Part shown: positions 28,424 through 35,903 of the stretch, one piece after another | How the letters are laid out: each line of letters opens with the position of its first letter | Position numbering within the stretch: the stretch's first letter is position 1 | Source: Nocardiopsis sp. ATB16-24 | GTDB lineage: Bacteria > Actinomycetota > Actinomycetes > Streptosporangiales > Streptosporangiaceae | Reading direction: 5' to 3' | Assembly: GCF_030271535.1 (NCBI RefSeq) | Contig: NZ_JASCXJ010000001.1 | Coordinates: 186,001-250,000 of the forward strand | Length of the DNA: 64,000 nt | Notes under the pieces: model-generated | What the model saw: the letters and a program-made list of their open reading frames with translations, nothing else | The model's database searches: none | What the model was told of the DNA's origin: nothing | Position numbers and translations under genes: made by a program

Positions 28424-28768
28424 TCAGTCCGTCGGAGGCTTGAGGCGCACCCGACGTGCGGGACGGGCCTCCTCGGTGGGCACCCGGCCGACGATGCCCG
28501 CCTGGGGCGCGTCGTCGGAGGTCTCCACCGTGAAGGTCACCAGAGGCTCGCCCACGGGTACGACCTGGTCCTCCTCGGCGTGCAGTTCGGCGACACGGCC
28601 GGCCTGGGGCGAGGGAATGACCACCGCGGACTTGGTGGTCTCCACCTCCACCAACGGCGCGTTACGCTCGATCACGTCCCCCACGGCGACCTGCCATTCC
28701 AGGACGGTGGCCTCGACCAGGCCTTCTCCCAGGTCGGGGAGGGTGAAGGTGATGTTCTCCTGTGCCAT
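28424..28768 (-). CDS. Free-standing lipoyl-domain protein (E2-like)
   Basis: 114 residues: one biotinyl-lipoyl domain (ITFTLPDLGEGLVEATVLEW... with the lipoyl Lys about residue 46 in VETTKSA) and then a short basic tail ending RVRLKPPTD. The peripheral-subunit-binding and acyltransferase domains of a normal E2 are absent, and the stop is followed by a terminator-like structure, not by a frameshifted remainder. AGGAAGAC precedes ATG, six nt behind E1 beta. It must carry the acyl group made by the E1 pair to some other E2 core or acceptor. Confidence 0.88.
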   Translation of the reverse strand: MAQENITFTLPDLGEGLVEATVLEWQVAVGDVIERNAPLVEVETTKSAVVIPSPQAGRVAELHAEEDQVVPVGEPLVTFTVETSDDAPQAGIVGRVPTEEARPARRVRLKPPTD

Positions 28769-28774
28769 GTCTTC

Positions 28775-29794
28775 CTAGTACTCCAGGGTCCGCTGCACCG
28801 CGAGCAGGACGCGGTCGATGGTCGGCAGGTACTGCGGCTCCAAGGGACCCGCGGGATAGGGGACGTCGAAGCCGGTGACGCGCTGGACCGGGGCGGCCAG
28901 ATCGCCGAAGCAGTTCTCCGTGACGAGGGCGGAGACCTCCGCCCCCAGCCCCGCGGTCAGCGGCGCCTCGTGCACGACGACGGCGCGCTTGGTCCGCGAG
29001 ACCGACTCGGCCAGGCCCGCGGTGTCGATGGGCTTGAGCCAGCGCAGGTCCACCACCTCCAGCTCGACGCCGTCCTCGGCCGCCAGCTCGGCCACCCGCA
29101 CACACCGCTGCACCATGGCGCCCCAGGCGATGAGTGTGGCGTGACGTCCGGGACGCACGACGCGGCTGGCGCCGATGGGGCTGCTGGGTTCGCGCAGTCG
29201 TACGGGCCTACGGTCCCAGTAACGGGACTTGGGCTCCATGTAGACGACCGGATCGTCGGAGCGCACCGCCTGTAGCAGAAGGCCGTAGGCCTCCTCGGGG
29301 TCGGAGGGCACCGCGACCTTGAGGCCCGGGGTGTGCGCGAAGAGCGCCTCCAGGCTCTCGCCGTGGTGCTCGGGCGCCTGGATCCCTCCGAAGGAGGGCA
29401 GACGCAGGGTGATCGGCATGGGCGCCGCGCCTCGGGTGCGGTAGTTCATGCGTGCCACCTGGTTGACGATCTGGTCGATCGCGGGATAGGCGAAACCGTC
29501 GAACTGCAACTCGGGGACGGGCCTCCAGCCGTTCATGGCCAGGCCGACCGCCATGCCCATGATCGCCGACTCGGCCAGCGGGGTGTCGAAGACGCGCTTG
29601 TCGCCGAACTCCTTCTGAAGACCGTCGGTGACCCGGAAGACCCCGCCCAGGGCACCGACGTCCTCACCGAAGACGAGCACGTCGGGGTCCTCGGCCAGCA
29701 GCTCGCGCAGGGCGCGGTTGATGGCCTGCTGCATGGAGAGCTCGACCACCGGGACGTCGGTGGTGGTGGCGGTGCGTTCGATCAGCTCTGTCAC
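28775..29794 (-). CDS. 2-oxoacid dehydrogenase E1 component, beta subunit
   Basis: Beta subunit of the thiamine diphosphate-dependent decarboxylase. 339 residues with VFGEDVGALGGVFRVTDGLQKEFG, DTPLAESAIMGMAVGLAMNGWRPVPELQFDGFAYPAIDQI, the GGxxxPEHHGESLEALFAHTPGLKVAVPSDPEEAYGLL block and C-terminal LTENCF-like segment. GTG start overlaps the E1 alpha stop (GTGA). Sequence is of the branched-chain (BkdB/BCKDH) rather than E. coli AceE type. Confidence 0.93.
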   Translation of the reverse strand: MTELIERTATTTDVPVVELSMQQAINRALRELLAEDPDVLVFGEDVGALGGVFRVTDGLQKEFGDKRVFDTPLAESAIMGMAVGLAMNGWRPVPELQFDGFAYPAIDQIVNQVARMNYRTRGAAPMPITLRLPSFGGIQAPEHHGESLEALFAHTPGLKVAVPSDPEEAYGLLLQAVRSDDPVVYMEPKSRYWDRRPVRLREPSSPIGASRVVRPGRHATLIAWGAMVQRCVRVAELAAEDGVELEVVDLRWLKPIDTAGLAESVSRTKRAVVVHEAPLTAGLGAEVSALVTENCFGDLAAPVQRVTGFDVPYPAGPLEPQYLPTIDRVLLAVQRTLEY

Positions 29795-30927
29795 AGCTCG
29801 ACCTCTTCCTGCCAGGTGCGGTGCTGCCGGGTCAGCTCCTCGGTGGTCTCCCGGTAGACGTGGGCGAACAGTTGCGACCCGTCGGGCTCGGGTGCGGTGG
29901 CCACACCGTCGCGGATGCGCTCGGCCTCCCGTCGGGCCTGGGCGTCGACCTCGGCGAGCCGGGCCTCGTCGGTGTGTCCGGCGGCCAGCATGGCCTCGCG
30001 CAACAGGCGGAGGGGGTCACGGTCACGCCAGCGCAGGGTCTCGGTCTCGTCCCTGTAGCGGCCGGGGTCGTCGGAGGTGGAGTGGGGCTCGACCCGGTAG
30101 GTGAGCGCCTCGATGAGGGTGGGGCCCTCTCCTCTCCGGGCTCGGGCGACGGCCTCGGTGGTGGCCTGGTGGACGGCACCCGCGTCGTTGCCGTCCACCA
30201 GGACTCCGGGCATGCCGTAGCCCGCGGCCCGTGCCGAGATCGAGCCGCCGGCGATCTGGCGGTCGTTGGGCACCGACAGCGCCCACTGGTTGTTCTGACA
30301 GAAGAAGACCACGGGTGCGCCGAAGACCCCGGCGAAGTTCATCGCCTCATGGACGTCGCCCTCGGAGCTCGCGCCGTCCCCGAAGTAGGCCAGGGCGACC
30401 CCGTCGTCGCCACGCAGACGCTCGCCCACGGCCCATCCCACCGCGTGCGGCACGGGGCCGCCGACCACGGCGTTGATGGCTCCGAACCGGGAGGCCATGA
30501 CGTCGTAGAGACCGCCGTGCCACAGGGCGCGGTGGGTGGCCATGTAGCCGACCATCTCCACGCCGTAGGCCAGGGCCGAGGCCATCTCGCGGTACGTGGG
30601 GAAGACGAAGTCGCGCGTGGGGTCCAGCGCCGAGGCGCTGGCCACCTGGGCGGCCTCCTGTCCACGCACCGACACGTAGGCGGGGAAGACTCCCTGGCGT
30701 TGCAGGGCGATGGCCTCGGTGTCCAGGTCGCGCGCGGTCCTCATGTCGCGGTAGAGCGCGCGGGTGAGCTCGGGTGGCAGGTGGTCCACGGTGATCGTGT
30801 CCCGGCCCGCCGACTCGCGGGTTGTCATGTCGAGCGGCTCCCAACGTGGCCCTGGCGCGTGTGGGGTGACGCGGATCGGGCTCTGGATGGTTACTGTCCT
30901 GCCATGATTCTCTGGAATGTTCGACAC
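29791..30927 (-). CDS. 2-oxoacid dehydrogenase E1 component, alpha subunit
   Basis: ThDP-binding subunit, decarboxylates branched-chain 2-oxoacids (or pyruvate) and passes the acyl group to lipoyl-Lys. ThDP motif GDGASSEGDVHEAMNFAGVFGAPVVFFCQNNQWA, also QGVFPAYVSVRGQEAAQVAS and RVEPHSTSDDPGRYR of the phosphorylation-loop region. 378 residues from GTG 30927, which lacks a ribosome site but has TATATC eight nt upstream (leaderless). An Lrp-type gene is divergent across 623 bp, as for bkd operons in other actinobacteria; that context favours branched-chain substrates. Confidence 0.92.
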   Translation of the reverse strand: MSNIPENHGRTVTIQSPIRVTPHAPGPRWEPLDMTTRESAGRDTITVDHLPPELTRALYRDMRTARDLDTEAIALQRQGVFPAYVSVRGQEAAQVASASALDPTRDFVFPTYREMASALAYGVEMVGYMATHRALWHGGLYDVMASRFGAINAVVGGPVPHAVGWAVGERLRGDDGVALAYFGDGASSEGDVHEAMNFAGVFGAPVVFFCQNNQWALSVPNDRQIAGGSISARAAGYGMPGVLVDGNDAGAVHQATTEAVARARRGEGPTLIEALTYRVEPHSTSDDPGRYRDETETLRWRDRDPLRLLREAMLAAGHTDEARLAEVDAQARREAERIRDGVATAPEPDGSQLFAHVYRETTEELTRQHRTWQEEVEL

Positions 30928-31550
30928 TTACGCTAGATATAGGCGAATACTTGATACGTATGAGAACCAAACAGCCAGAACGACCCTTATTCGTCTAAGA
31001 CTGAGCCCGCCCTACCCATGAAAACGACACACAGCTCTATACACCGCGAAACACCACCGACCTCCTGTCCTGAGAGCCGCGCACGCCCGCTCGCCGCCTC
31101 CACGTCCACGGCACCCCGGGACCACGGGTACGGATCTCGGCCGCACACGACCTTCAACACTCGGGGGTCACGTGGGACGGGAGTCGACCATCTCGTCGAA
31201 GAAAACACGTGAATCCACGACATTTGAGAGCTGAACCAGCTCTCTGGAAAGAAGTTCTGCCGTGTTCCGGAGAGCTCGGTGTAGTTACCACCCAGTCGGG
31301 GAAACCACCAACCCATCGGCTGCGTCGACCATGGGTACAGTCGGACACCCCGACGCGCCCTCTGTCCACCGGCCCCAGGGGCCCACCCCCCACGACCCCC
31401 TCGGTCCCCCACACGGTGACCGGACCATCGGTCTCGCCGACTGAGACCCGGATGGACGAGAACGACGTTTACCTGGTACTTCGTTAGCCCCGGCGATCAA
31501 CAACGACGCAAGGGGCTCCCCCTTGAACAAGAGCACACGAGGAGCACGCA
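30928..31550. promoter_or_regulatory. Divergent control region of the bkd-like cluster
   Basis: 623 bases without a convincing gene, less GC-rich next to E1 alpha. It contains a 10-bp inverted repeat (TAGGCGAATA at 30940-30949 and TATTCGTCTA at 30988-30997, one mismatch), the palindrome TACGTA near 30957, and a ribosome site just before the Lrp gene. Likely binding region of the Lrp protein; extent is inference. Confidence 0.5.
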
Positions 31551-32042
31551 ATGGCCATGGGCGACCAGCGTAGGAACGGCCGGCGGCCGGACACGACCGA
31601 CCAGACGATCCTGAGCGCCCTAGCCAAGGACGCGCGAACCGGGATCACCGAGATCGCCGCGCTCGCCAACGTCTCCCGGGCGACGGCCTACAACCGGATC
31701 AAGCGGCTCACCGACGAGGGCGTCATCCGCGGCTACTCCGTGGTCACCGACCACTCCAAGATGGGGTTGGGCGTCACCGCGCTCGTCCTCATCTCGGGTA
31801 GTCAGCCGGACTGGCGTGCCAACCGGGAGATCCTGTCCTCCTACCCCGAGATCGAGTACTGCTGGTACGTCGTGGGCTCGGCGGACATCGTCCTGCTCGT
31901 CCGCGTCGCCAACACCAACCAGCTACGCGACCTGATCCTGACCCGGTTGCAGTCCCTTCCCGGTGTGACGTCCACCCAGACGCTCACCGTCATCGACGAG
32001 GTCGTACACCGGCCCGTCGTGGAACCGCCCGAGAGCGGCTGA
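31551..32042 (+). CDS. Lrp/AsnC family regulator (BkdR-like)
   Basis: 163 residues: N-terminal helix-turn-helix (DQTILSALAKDARTGITEIAALANVSRATAYNRIKRLTDEGVIRGYSV) and C-terminal RAM ligand domain (LGVTALVLISGSQPDWRAN...PEIEYCWYVVGSADIVLLVRV). GAGGAGCACGCA precedes ATG. Divergent from the 2-oxoacid dehydrogenase genes, so it probably controls them in response to a branched-chain amino or oxo acid; this is known for BkdR in related bacteria and inferred here. Confidence 0.9.
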   Translation: MAMGDQRRNGRRPDTTDQTILSALAKDARTGITEIAALANVSRATAYNRIKRLTDEGVIRGYSVVTDHSKMGLGVTALVLISGSQPDWRANREILSSYPEIEYCWYVVGSADIVLLVRVANTNQLRDLILTRLQSLPGVTSTQTLTVIDEVVHRPVVEPPESG

Positions 32043-32048
32043 GACCCC

Positions 32049-33719
32049 TCAGCCGCCGACCTTTCTCGCGACCGAGGCCACCAGCTCGGCGAGCAGTTCC
32101 GAGCCCCGTGCGCGGGTGGCCGCGACGTCGCCGTCCACGTCCATCACCACCTCGACATAGGCCTTCAGCTTGGGCTCGGTCCCCGAGGGCCGCAGCGTCA
32201 CACGTCCCCTGCCCTCCAACCGGAAGCGCAGGGCGTCCGTCGGCGGCAGACCCGCGTGTCCGACGGAGAAGTCGTCGACCCCGGTCACCTCCCAGGGTCC
32301 GAACGCGGCGGGCGGTTCGGCGCGCAACCGCCGCATCGCCGCGGAGATCACCGCGGTGTCCTCCACCCGTACCGACAGCTGGTCGCTCAGGTGCAGACCG
32401 TAGCGGCGCGCCTGGTCGTCGAGCAGGTCGAGCAGGGTCCGCCCCTCCCGTTTGGCGTGGGCCGCGAGCGCCGAGGCCACGAGGGCCGCGCTGATCCCGT
32501 CCTTGTCCGAGACGGGACGGCCGTCGTCGCCTCCCACGCAGTAACCCAACGCCTCCTCGAACGCGAACACCCGCCGCAGGCCGGGTCCGCCCGCGCGTGC
32601 CAGCCACTTGAAACCCGTGAGGGTCTCCTCGTAACGCACACCCCGGTCCCGGGCGATCTTGCCGAGCAGACCGGAGGAGACGATGGAGGTCGCCACCACC
32701 CGGTCGGGGCCGCTGGTGTGGTCCAGGACGTACTCGGCGAGCAGCCCGCCCACCTCGTCGCCCGTGAGCAGACCGTGCCCGGGAACCGCGAGCGCGAGAC
32801 GGTCGGCGTCCGGGTCGTTGGCGATCACCAGGTCGGTGCCGTCGACGGTGCCGGTCGCCAGCGCCATGTCCATGGCGCCGGGTTCCTCCGGGTTGGGAAA
32901 GTCCACCGTCGGGAAGTCGGGGTCGGGCTCGAACTGGGCGGCGACCACCGAGGGGCGGGGGAAGCCGGCCCGTTCCATGGCCTCCAGCAGTACACGGCCG
33001 CCCACACCGTGCATGGCGGTGTAGGTGGTGGTCAGATCCCGGTCCTCGCCCGGGACCAGGGCGGTGACCGCCTCCAGGTAGCGGTTCACGATCTCCTCGC
33101 CCAGAACGGTCCAGTCACGGCCCAGGGGCAGGTCGCCGACCGGACCGACCGTGTCGATGGCCGCGGAGATCTCCGTGTCGGACGGAGAGATGATCTGGCT
33201 GCCCGCGTCGGCCTCGTCCTCGACCTTGGAGACCCCCGCGTAGACCTTGTAACCGTTGTCCTGAGGAGGGTTGTGGCTGGCGGTGACCATGATCCCGGCG
33301 TCAGCGCCCAGTTCCCGCACGGCGAAGGCCAGGACCGGGGTGGGCAGGGGCCTCGGCATGAGGGACACGCGGTGTCCCGCCCCGGTGAGGACGGCGGCGC
33401 TGTCACGGGCGAAGTCCGCCGACCGGTGCCGAGCGTCGTAGCCGATCACCACGTGCCCGGGCCCCTCGCCGAGCCAGGCGGCGATCCCCGCCGCCGCACG
33501 CATGACCACCACACGGTTCATGCGATTGGGTCCGGCCCCCAGCGCACCGCGCAGTCCGGCGGTGCCGAACTCCAGGCGTGCGCCGAAGCGGTCGGCCAGG
33601 TCGGCCAGGGCCTCGGCCCCGCCCCGCTCGGCGCGTTCCACCAGGGCCGACAGTTCCGCGCGGGTCCGGGGGTCGGGATCCTGGGCGAGCCACTGCTCGG
33701 CCTGGGCGATGACGGTCAT
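32049..33719 (-). CDS. Phosphohexomutase superfamily: phosphopentomutase/phosphoglucomutase-like
   Basis: 556 residues of the alpha-D-phosphohexomutase family. Phosphoserine loop MVTASHNPPQDNGYKVY, metal loop NDPDADRLALAV, sugar loop FEEALGYCVGG and phosphate loop RPSGTEPKLK are all intact. An EEALGY sugar loop and this length are typical of the PGM2-like branch, which acts on (deoxy)ribose-1-phosphate. Its place 12 nt behind purine nucleoside phosphorylase and near deoC fits phosphopentomutase, linking ribose-1-P to ribose-5-P. It could also be annotated phosphomannomutase; the context argues otherwise. Confidence 0.9.
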   Translation of the reverse strand: MTVIAQAEQWLAQDPDPRTRAELSALVERAERGGAEALADLADRFGARLEFGTAGLRGALGAGPNRMNRVVVMRAAAGIAAWLGEGPGHVVIGYDARHRSADFARDSAAVLTGAGHRVSLMPRPLPTPVLAFAVRELGADAGIMVTASHNPPQDNGYKVYAGVSKVEDEADAGSQIISPSDTEISAAIDTVGPVGDLPLGRDWTVLGEEIVNRYLEAVTALVPGEDRDLTTTYTAMHGVGGRVLLEAMERAGFPRPSVVAAQFEPDPDFPTVDFPNPEEPGAMDMALATGTVDGTDLVIANDPDADRLALAVPGHGLLTGDEVGGLLAEYVLDHTSGPDRVVATSIVSSGLLGKIARDRGVRYEETLTGFKWLARAGGPGLRRVFAFEEALGYCVGGDDGRPVSDKDGISAALVASALAAHAKREGRTLLDLLDDQARRYGLHLSDQLSVRVEDTAVISAAMRRLRAEPPAAFGPWEVTGVDDFSVGHAGLPPTDALRFRLEGRGRVTLRPSGTEPKLKAYVEVVMDVDGDVAATRARGSELLAELVASVARKVGG

Positions 33720-33731
33720 CGACTGTTCCCC

Positions 33732-34529
33732 TCAGAGCGCGGTGACGATATCGGCGAGCAGGCGTCCGACGGTGTCGGAGGCCGCCCGTCCCGTGGCCAG
33801 GACGTCCTCGTGGTCGAGGTTGGCGTCCTGGAGTCCGGCGGCGATGTTGGTGACCAGGGACAGTCCCAGGACACGGGCGCCCGCGGCCCGGGCCGCGATG
33901 GCCTCCAGCACGGTGGACATGCCCACCAGGTCGGCGCCCATCGCACTGAGCATGCGGATCTCGGCGGGGGTCTCGAAGTGCGGCCCCGGCATGGCCGCGT
34001 ACACGCCCTCGGGCAGGGTGGGGTCGACGGAACGGGCCAGTTCGCGCAGTCCGGGATCGTAGGTCTCGCTGAGGTCGACGAAGGCGGGGCCGGTCAGCGG
34101 AGAGCGCGCGGTCATGTTGAGGTGGTCGGAGATGACCACCGGTGAGCCGACGGAGTAGGCGGGGTTGATACCGCCCGCGGCGTTGGTCAGCACGACCGTC
34201 CCGACCCCGGCCGCCACGGCGGTGCGAACGCCGTGCACGACGGCGTCGGTGCCGTGGCCCTCGTACAGGTGCGTGCGGCCCAGGAAGGCGAGCACGTTCC
34301 GCTCCCCGACCCTGATGCCGCGCAGGGTTCCGCTGTGTCCCTCCACCGAGGGCGGTACGAAGCCCGGCAGGTCGGAGAAGGGCACCTCGTGCCCGGCCTC
34401 ACCGAGCAGATCGGCCGCGGAGGCCCATCCCGATCCCATGACCAGGGCGACGTCGTAGGTGTCCACACCGGTGCGTGAGCGCAGTTCGGCGGCGGCCTCC
34501 TCGGCGGCGGCCTGGGGTGTGCCAGTCAC
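33732..34529 (-). CDS. Purine nucleoside phosphorylase
   Basis: Phosphorolyses (deoxy)guanosine and (deoxy)inosine. 265 residues from GTG 34529 (GGAG nine nt before). Trimeric low-molecular-mass class: VALVMGSGWASAADLL phosphate loop, GRTHLYEGHG, VVLTNAAGGINPAYSVG, MPGPHFETPAEIRML and SLVTNIAAG with the purine-contacting Asn. Upstream, beyond about 270 bases, lies a MITE-like element that separates it from the deoC/aldehyde dehydrogenase genes of the same pathway and strand. Confidence 0.93.
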   Translation of the reverse strand: MTGTPQAAAEEAAAELRSRTGVDTYDVALVMGSGWASAADLLGEAGHEVPFSDLPGFVPPSVEGHSGTLRGIRVGERNVLAFLGRTHLYEGHGTDAVVHGVRTAVAAGVGTVVLTNAAGGINPAYSVGSPVVISDHLNMTARSPLTGPAFVDLSETYDPGLRELARSVDPTLPEGVYAAMPGPHFETPAEIRMLSAMGADLVGMSTVLEAIAARAAGARVLGLSLVTNIAAGLQDANLDHEDVLATGRAASDTVGRLLADIVTAL

Positions 34530-34798
34530 AGTGCGATACTCCGTTCGTTGGTGCCCGGTGCTCTGACCGGGAACGTTGTGGACCTGACGGGCGGGGTCCT
34601 GCCGGCAGGACCCCGCCCCTGGAGCCCGTCTGCGGCTCCCAGAGGACGGGAGCGCCACCATGGGGTGTGCCCGGGAGGGTCTTGGCTCCCACCCTCCTGG
34701 ACGGTGCCCCCGCAGGACTCCGGTCTCTTCGCCCACCCGGCGCGACCCTCGGCGTCCGAGCCCGGGCGGCGGACCGTACCCGACCGCGGCACGTCTAG

Positions 34799-34958
34799 GG
34801 AGTGTTTTTTAGAAGGCTTTCGGGTCAGCGAGCGGCCGTCCAGGCAATCTCTCGCAAGACGATGTGCGAAGTTCAGCCTGGTTGTGCTTCACGAGCGCAG
34901 AGGCGTAGCGAGAGGCAGCCTGGTGGACGCGAGCCCGGAATGATGCAAAAAACACTCC
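34799..34958. mobile_element. MITE-like element with 12-bp terminal repeats, CTAG duplication
   Basis: 160 bp bounded by perfect terminal inverted repeats GGAGTGTTTTTT and AAAAAACACTCC, and flanked on both sides by CTAG (34795-34798 and 34959-34962). The inside carries no gene but is itself semi-palindromic (CGTCCAGGC facing GCCTGGTGGACG; CTCTCGC facing GCGAGAG), so the whole unit can fold back. Four-base YTAR-like targets are known for IS5-related elements; the parent transposase is not in the window. It sits at the very end of an aldehyde dehydrogenase gene and upstream of the phosphorylase gene. Confidence 0.75.
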
Positions 34959-35903
34959 CTAGGTCCCGATGGGGTGCCAGACCGTCTTGGTCTCGAGGAA
35001 GGGGGTCATGCGGGAGGTGCCCGGGTCGGGGTCGAGCCAGGCCTCCTCGCCCCCGTCGGCCTCGGGCGTGGGACGCAGGACCCGGGTGAGCGTGGCGGCG
35101 GCGGCCTTCTCGAACTCCACGGCCGCCTCCCCCGCACCGGTCAGATCCAGAGCGTCGACGTCGGCGTGCGCGGCCAGATGGGGCCCCAGCTCGGGCACCC
35201 GGCCGGTGAGCAGGTTGACCACCCCTCCGGGCAGGTCGGAGGTGGCCAGCACCTCGGCCAGGTCGATCGCGGCCAAGGGCGCCTTCTCGGAGGCGACCAC
35301 CACGGTGGTGTTGCCCGTGGCGATCACCGGTGCGATCACGCTGGTCAGACCGAGCAGTGGCGCGTTCGGGGGAGCGAAGACCACGACCACTCCGGTGGGT
35401 TCGGGAGCCGAGTGGTTGTAGTAGGGGCCCGCCACCGGGTTGGCTCCGCCGATCACCTGGGCCACCTTGTCGGTCCAGCCCGCGTAGTACACCCAGCGGT
35501 CGATCGCCGCGGAGACCACGCGGTCGGCCTCATCGGCGGACAGTCCTTGGGCGGCGACGGCCTGGGCCGCGAACTGGTCGCGCCGGCCCTCCATCATCTC
35601 GGCGACGCGGTACAGGATCTGGCCGCGGTTGTAGGCGGTGCGCGCCGACCAGCCGCCGAAGGCCTTGCGGGCGGTCGCCACGGCGTCGCGGGCGTCCTTG
35701 CGGGAGGCGAGCGCGGCGTTGGCCAGGTGCCGGCCGTCGGCAGAGGTCACGGGATAGCTCCTGCCCGACTCGGAGCGGGGGAAGGCCCCGCCCAGGTAGA
35801 GCTTGTAGGTCTTGCGGACCGCCAGGCGCACGGGTGCGGCGCCCTCGCCGGTCGCCCTGGTCGCCGCCCTGGTGGCCTTTCCGGTGTCGCGCCGCTCAGC
35901 CAA
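34959..35903 (-). CDS. Short aldehyde dehydrogenase-like protein, catalytic part missing
   Basis: 314 residues, against about 480 for a full enzyme. The coenzyme-binding half is present (KTYKLYLGGAFPRSESGR, the FAPPNAPLLGLTSVIAPVIATGNTTVVVASEKAP strand-turn and LPGGVVNLLTG), but the LELGGK segment, catalytic Cys and C-terminal barrel are not; the part after about residue 260 is unrelated. TTG start behind GGAGG overlaps the preceding complete dehydrogenase by eight nt. The stop TAG is part of the CTAG next to the MITE. Similar short partners next to deoC exist in other actinomycetes; a structural or regulatory role is a guess. Confidence 0.8.
   Translation of the reverse strand: MAERRDTGKATRAATRATGEGAAPVRLAVRKTYKLYLGGAFPRSESGRSYPVTSADGRHLANAALASRKDARDAVATARKAFGGWSARTAYNRGQILYRVAEMMEGRRDQFAAQAVAAQGLSADEADRVVSAAIDRWVYYAGWTDKVAQVIGGANPVAGPYYNHSAPEPTGVVVVFAPPNAPLLGLTSVIAPVIATGNTTVVVASEKAPLAAIDLAEVLATSDLPGGVVNLLTGRVPELGPHLAAHADVDALDLTGAGEAAVEFEKAAAATLTRVLRPTPEADGGEEAWLDPDPGTSRMTPFLETKTVWHPIGT

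Noticed and set aside
31018-31487. Short plus-strand frames in the dehydrogenase/Lrp gap
   Set aside because: No ribosome sites, atypical codon use and overlapping frames; the region looks regulatory.
34795-34962. Reading the 160-bp element as a terminator or riboswitch
   Set aside because: The perfect ends are 136 bases apart with flanking CTAG repeats, which fits a transposed element better; no known aptamer sequence seen.
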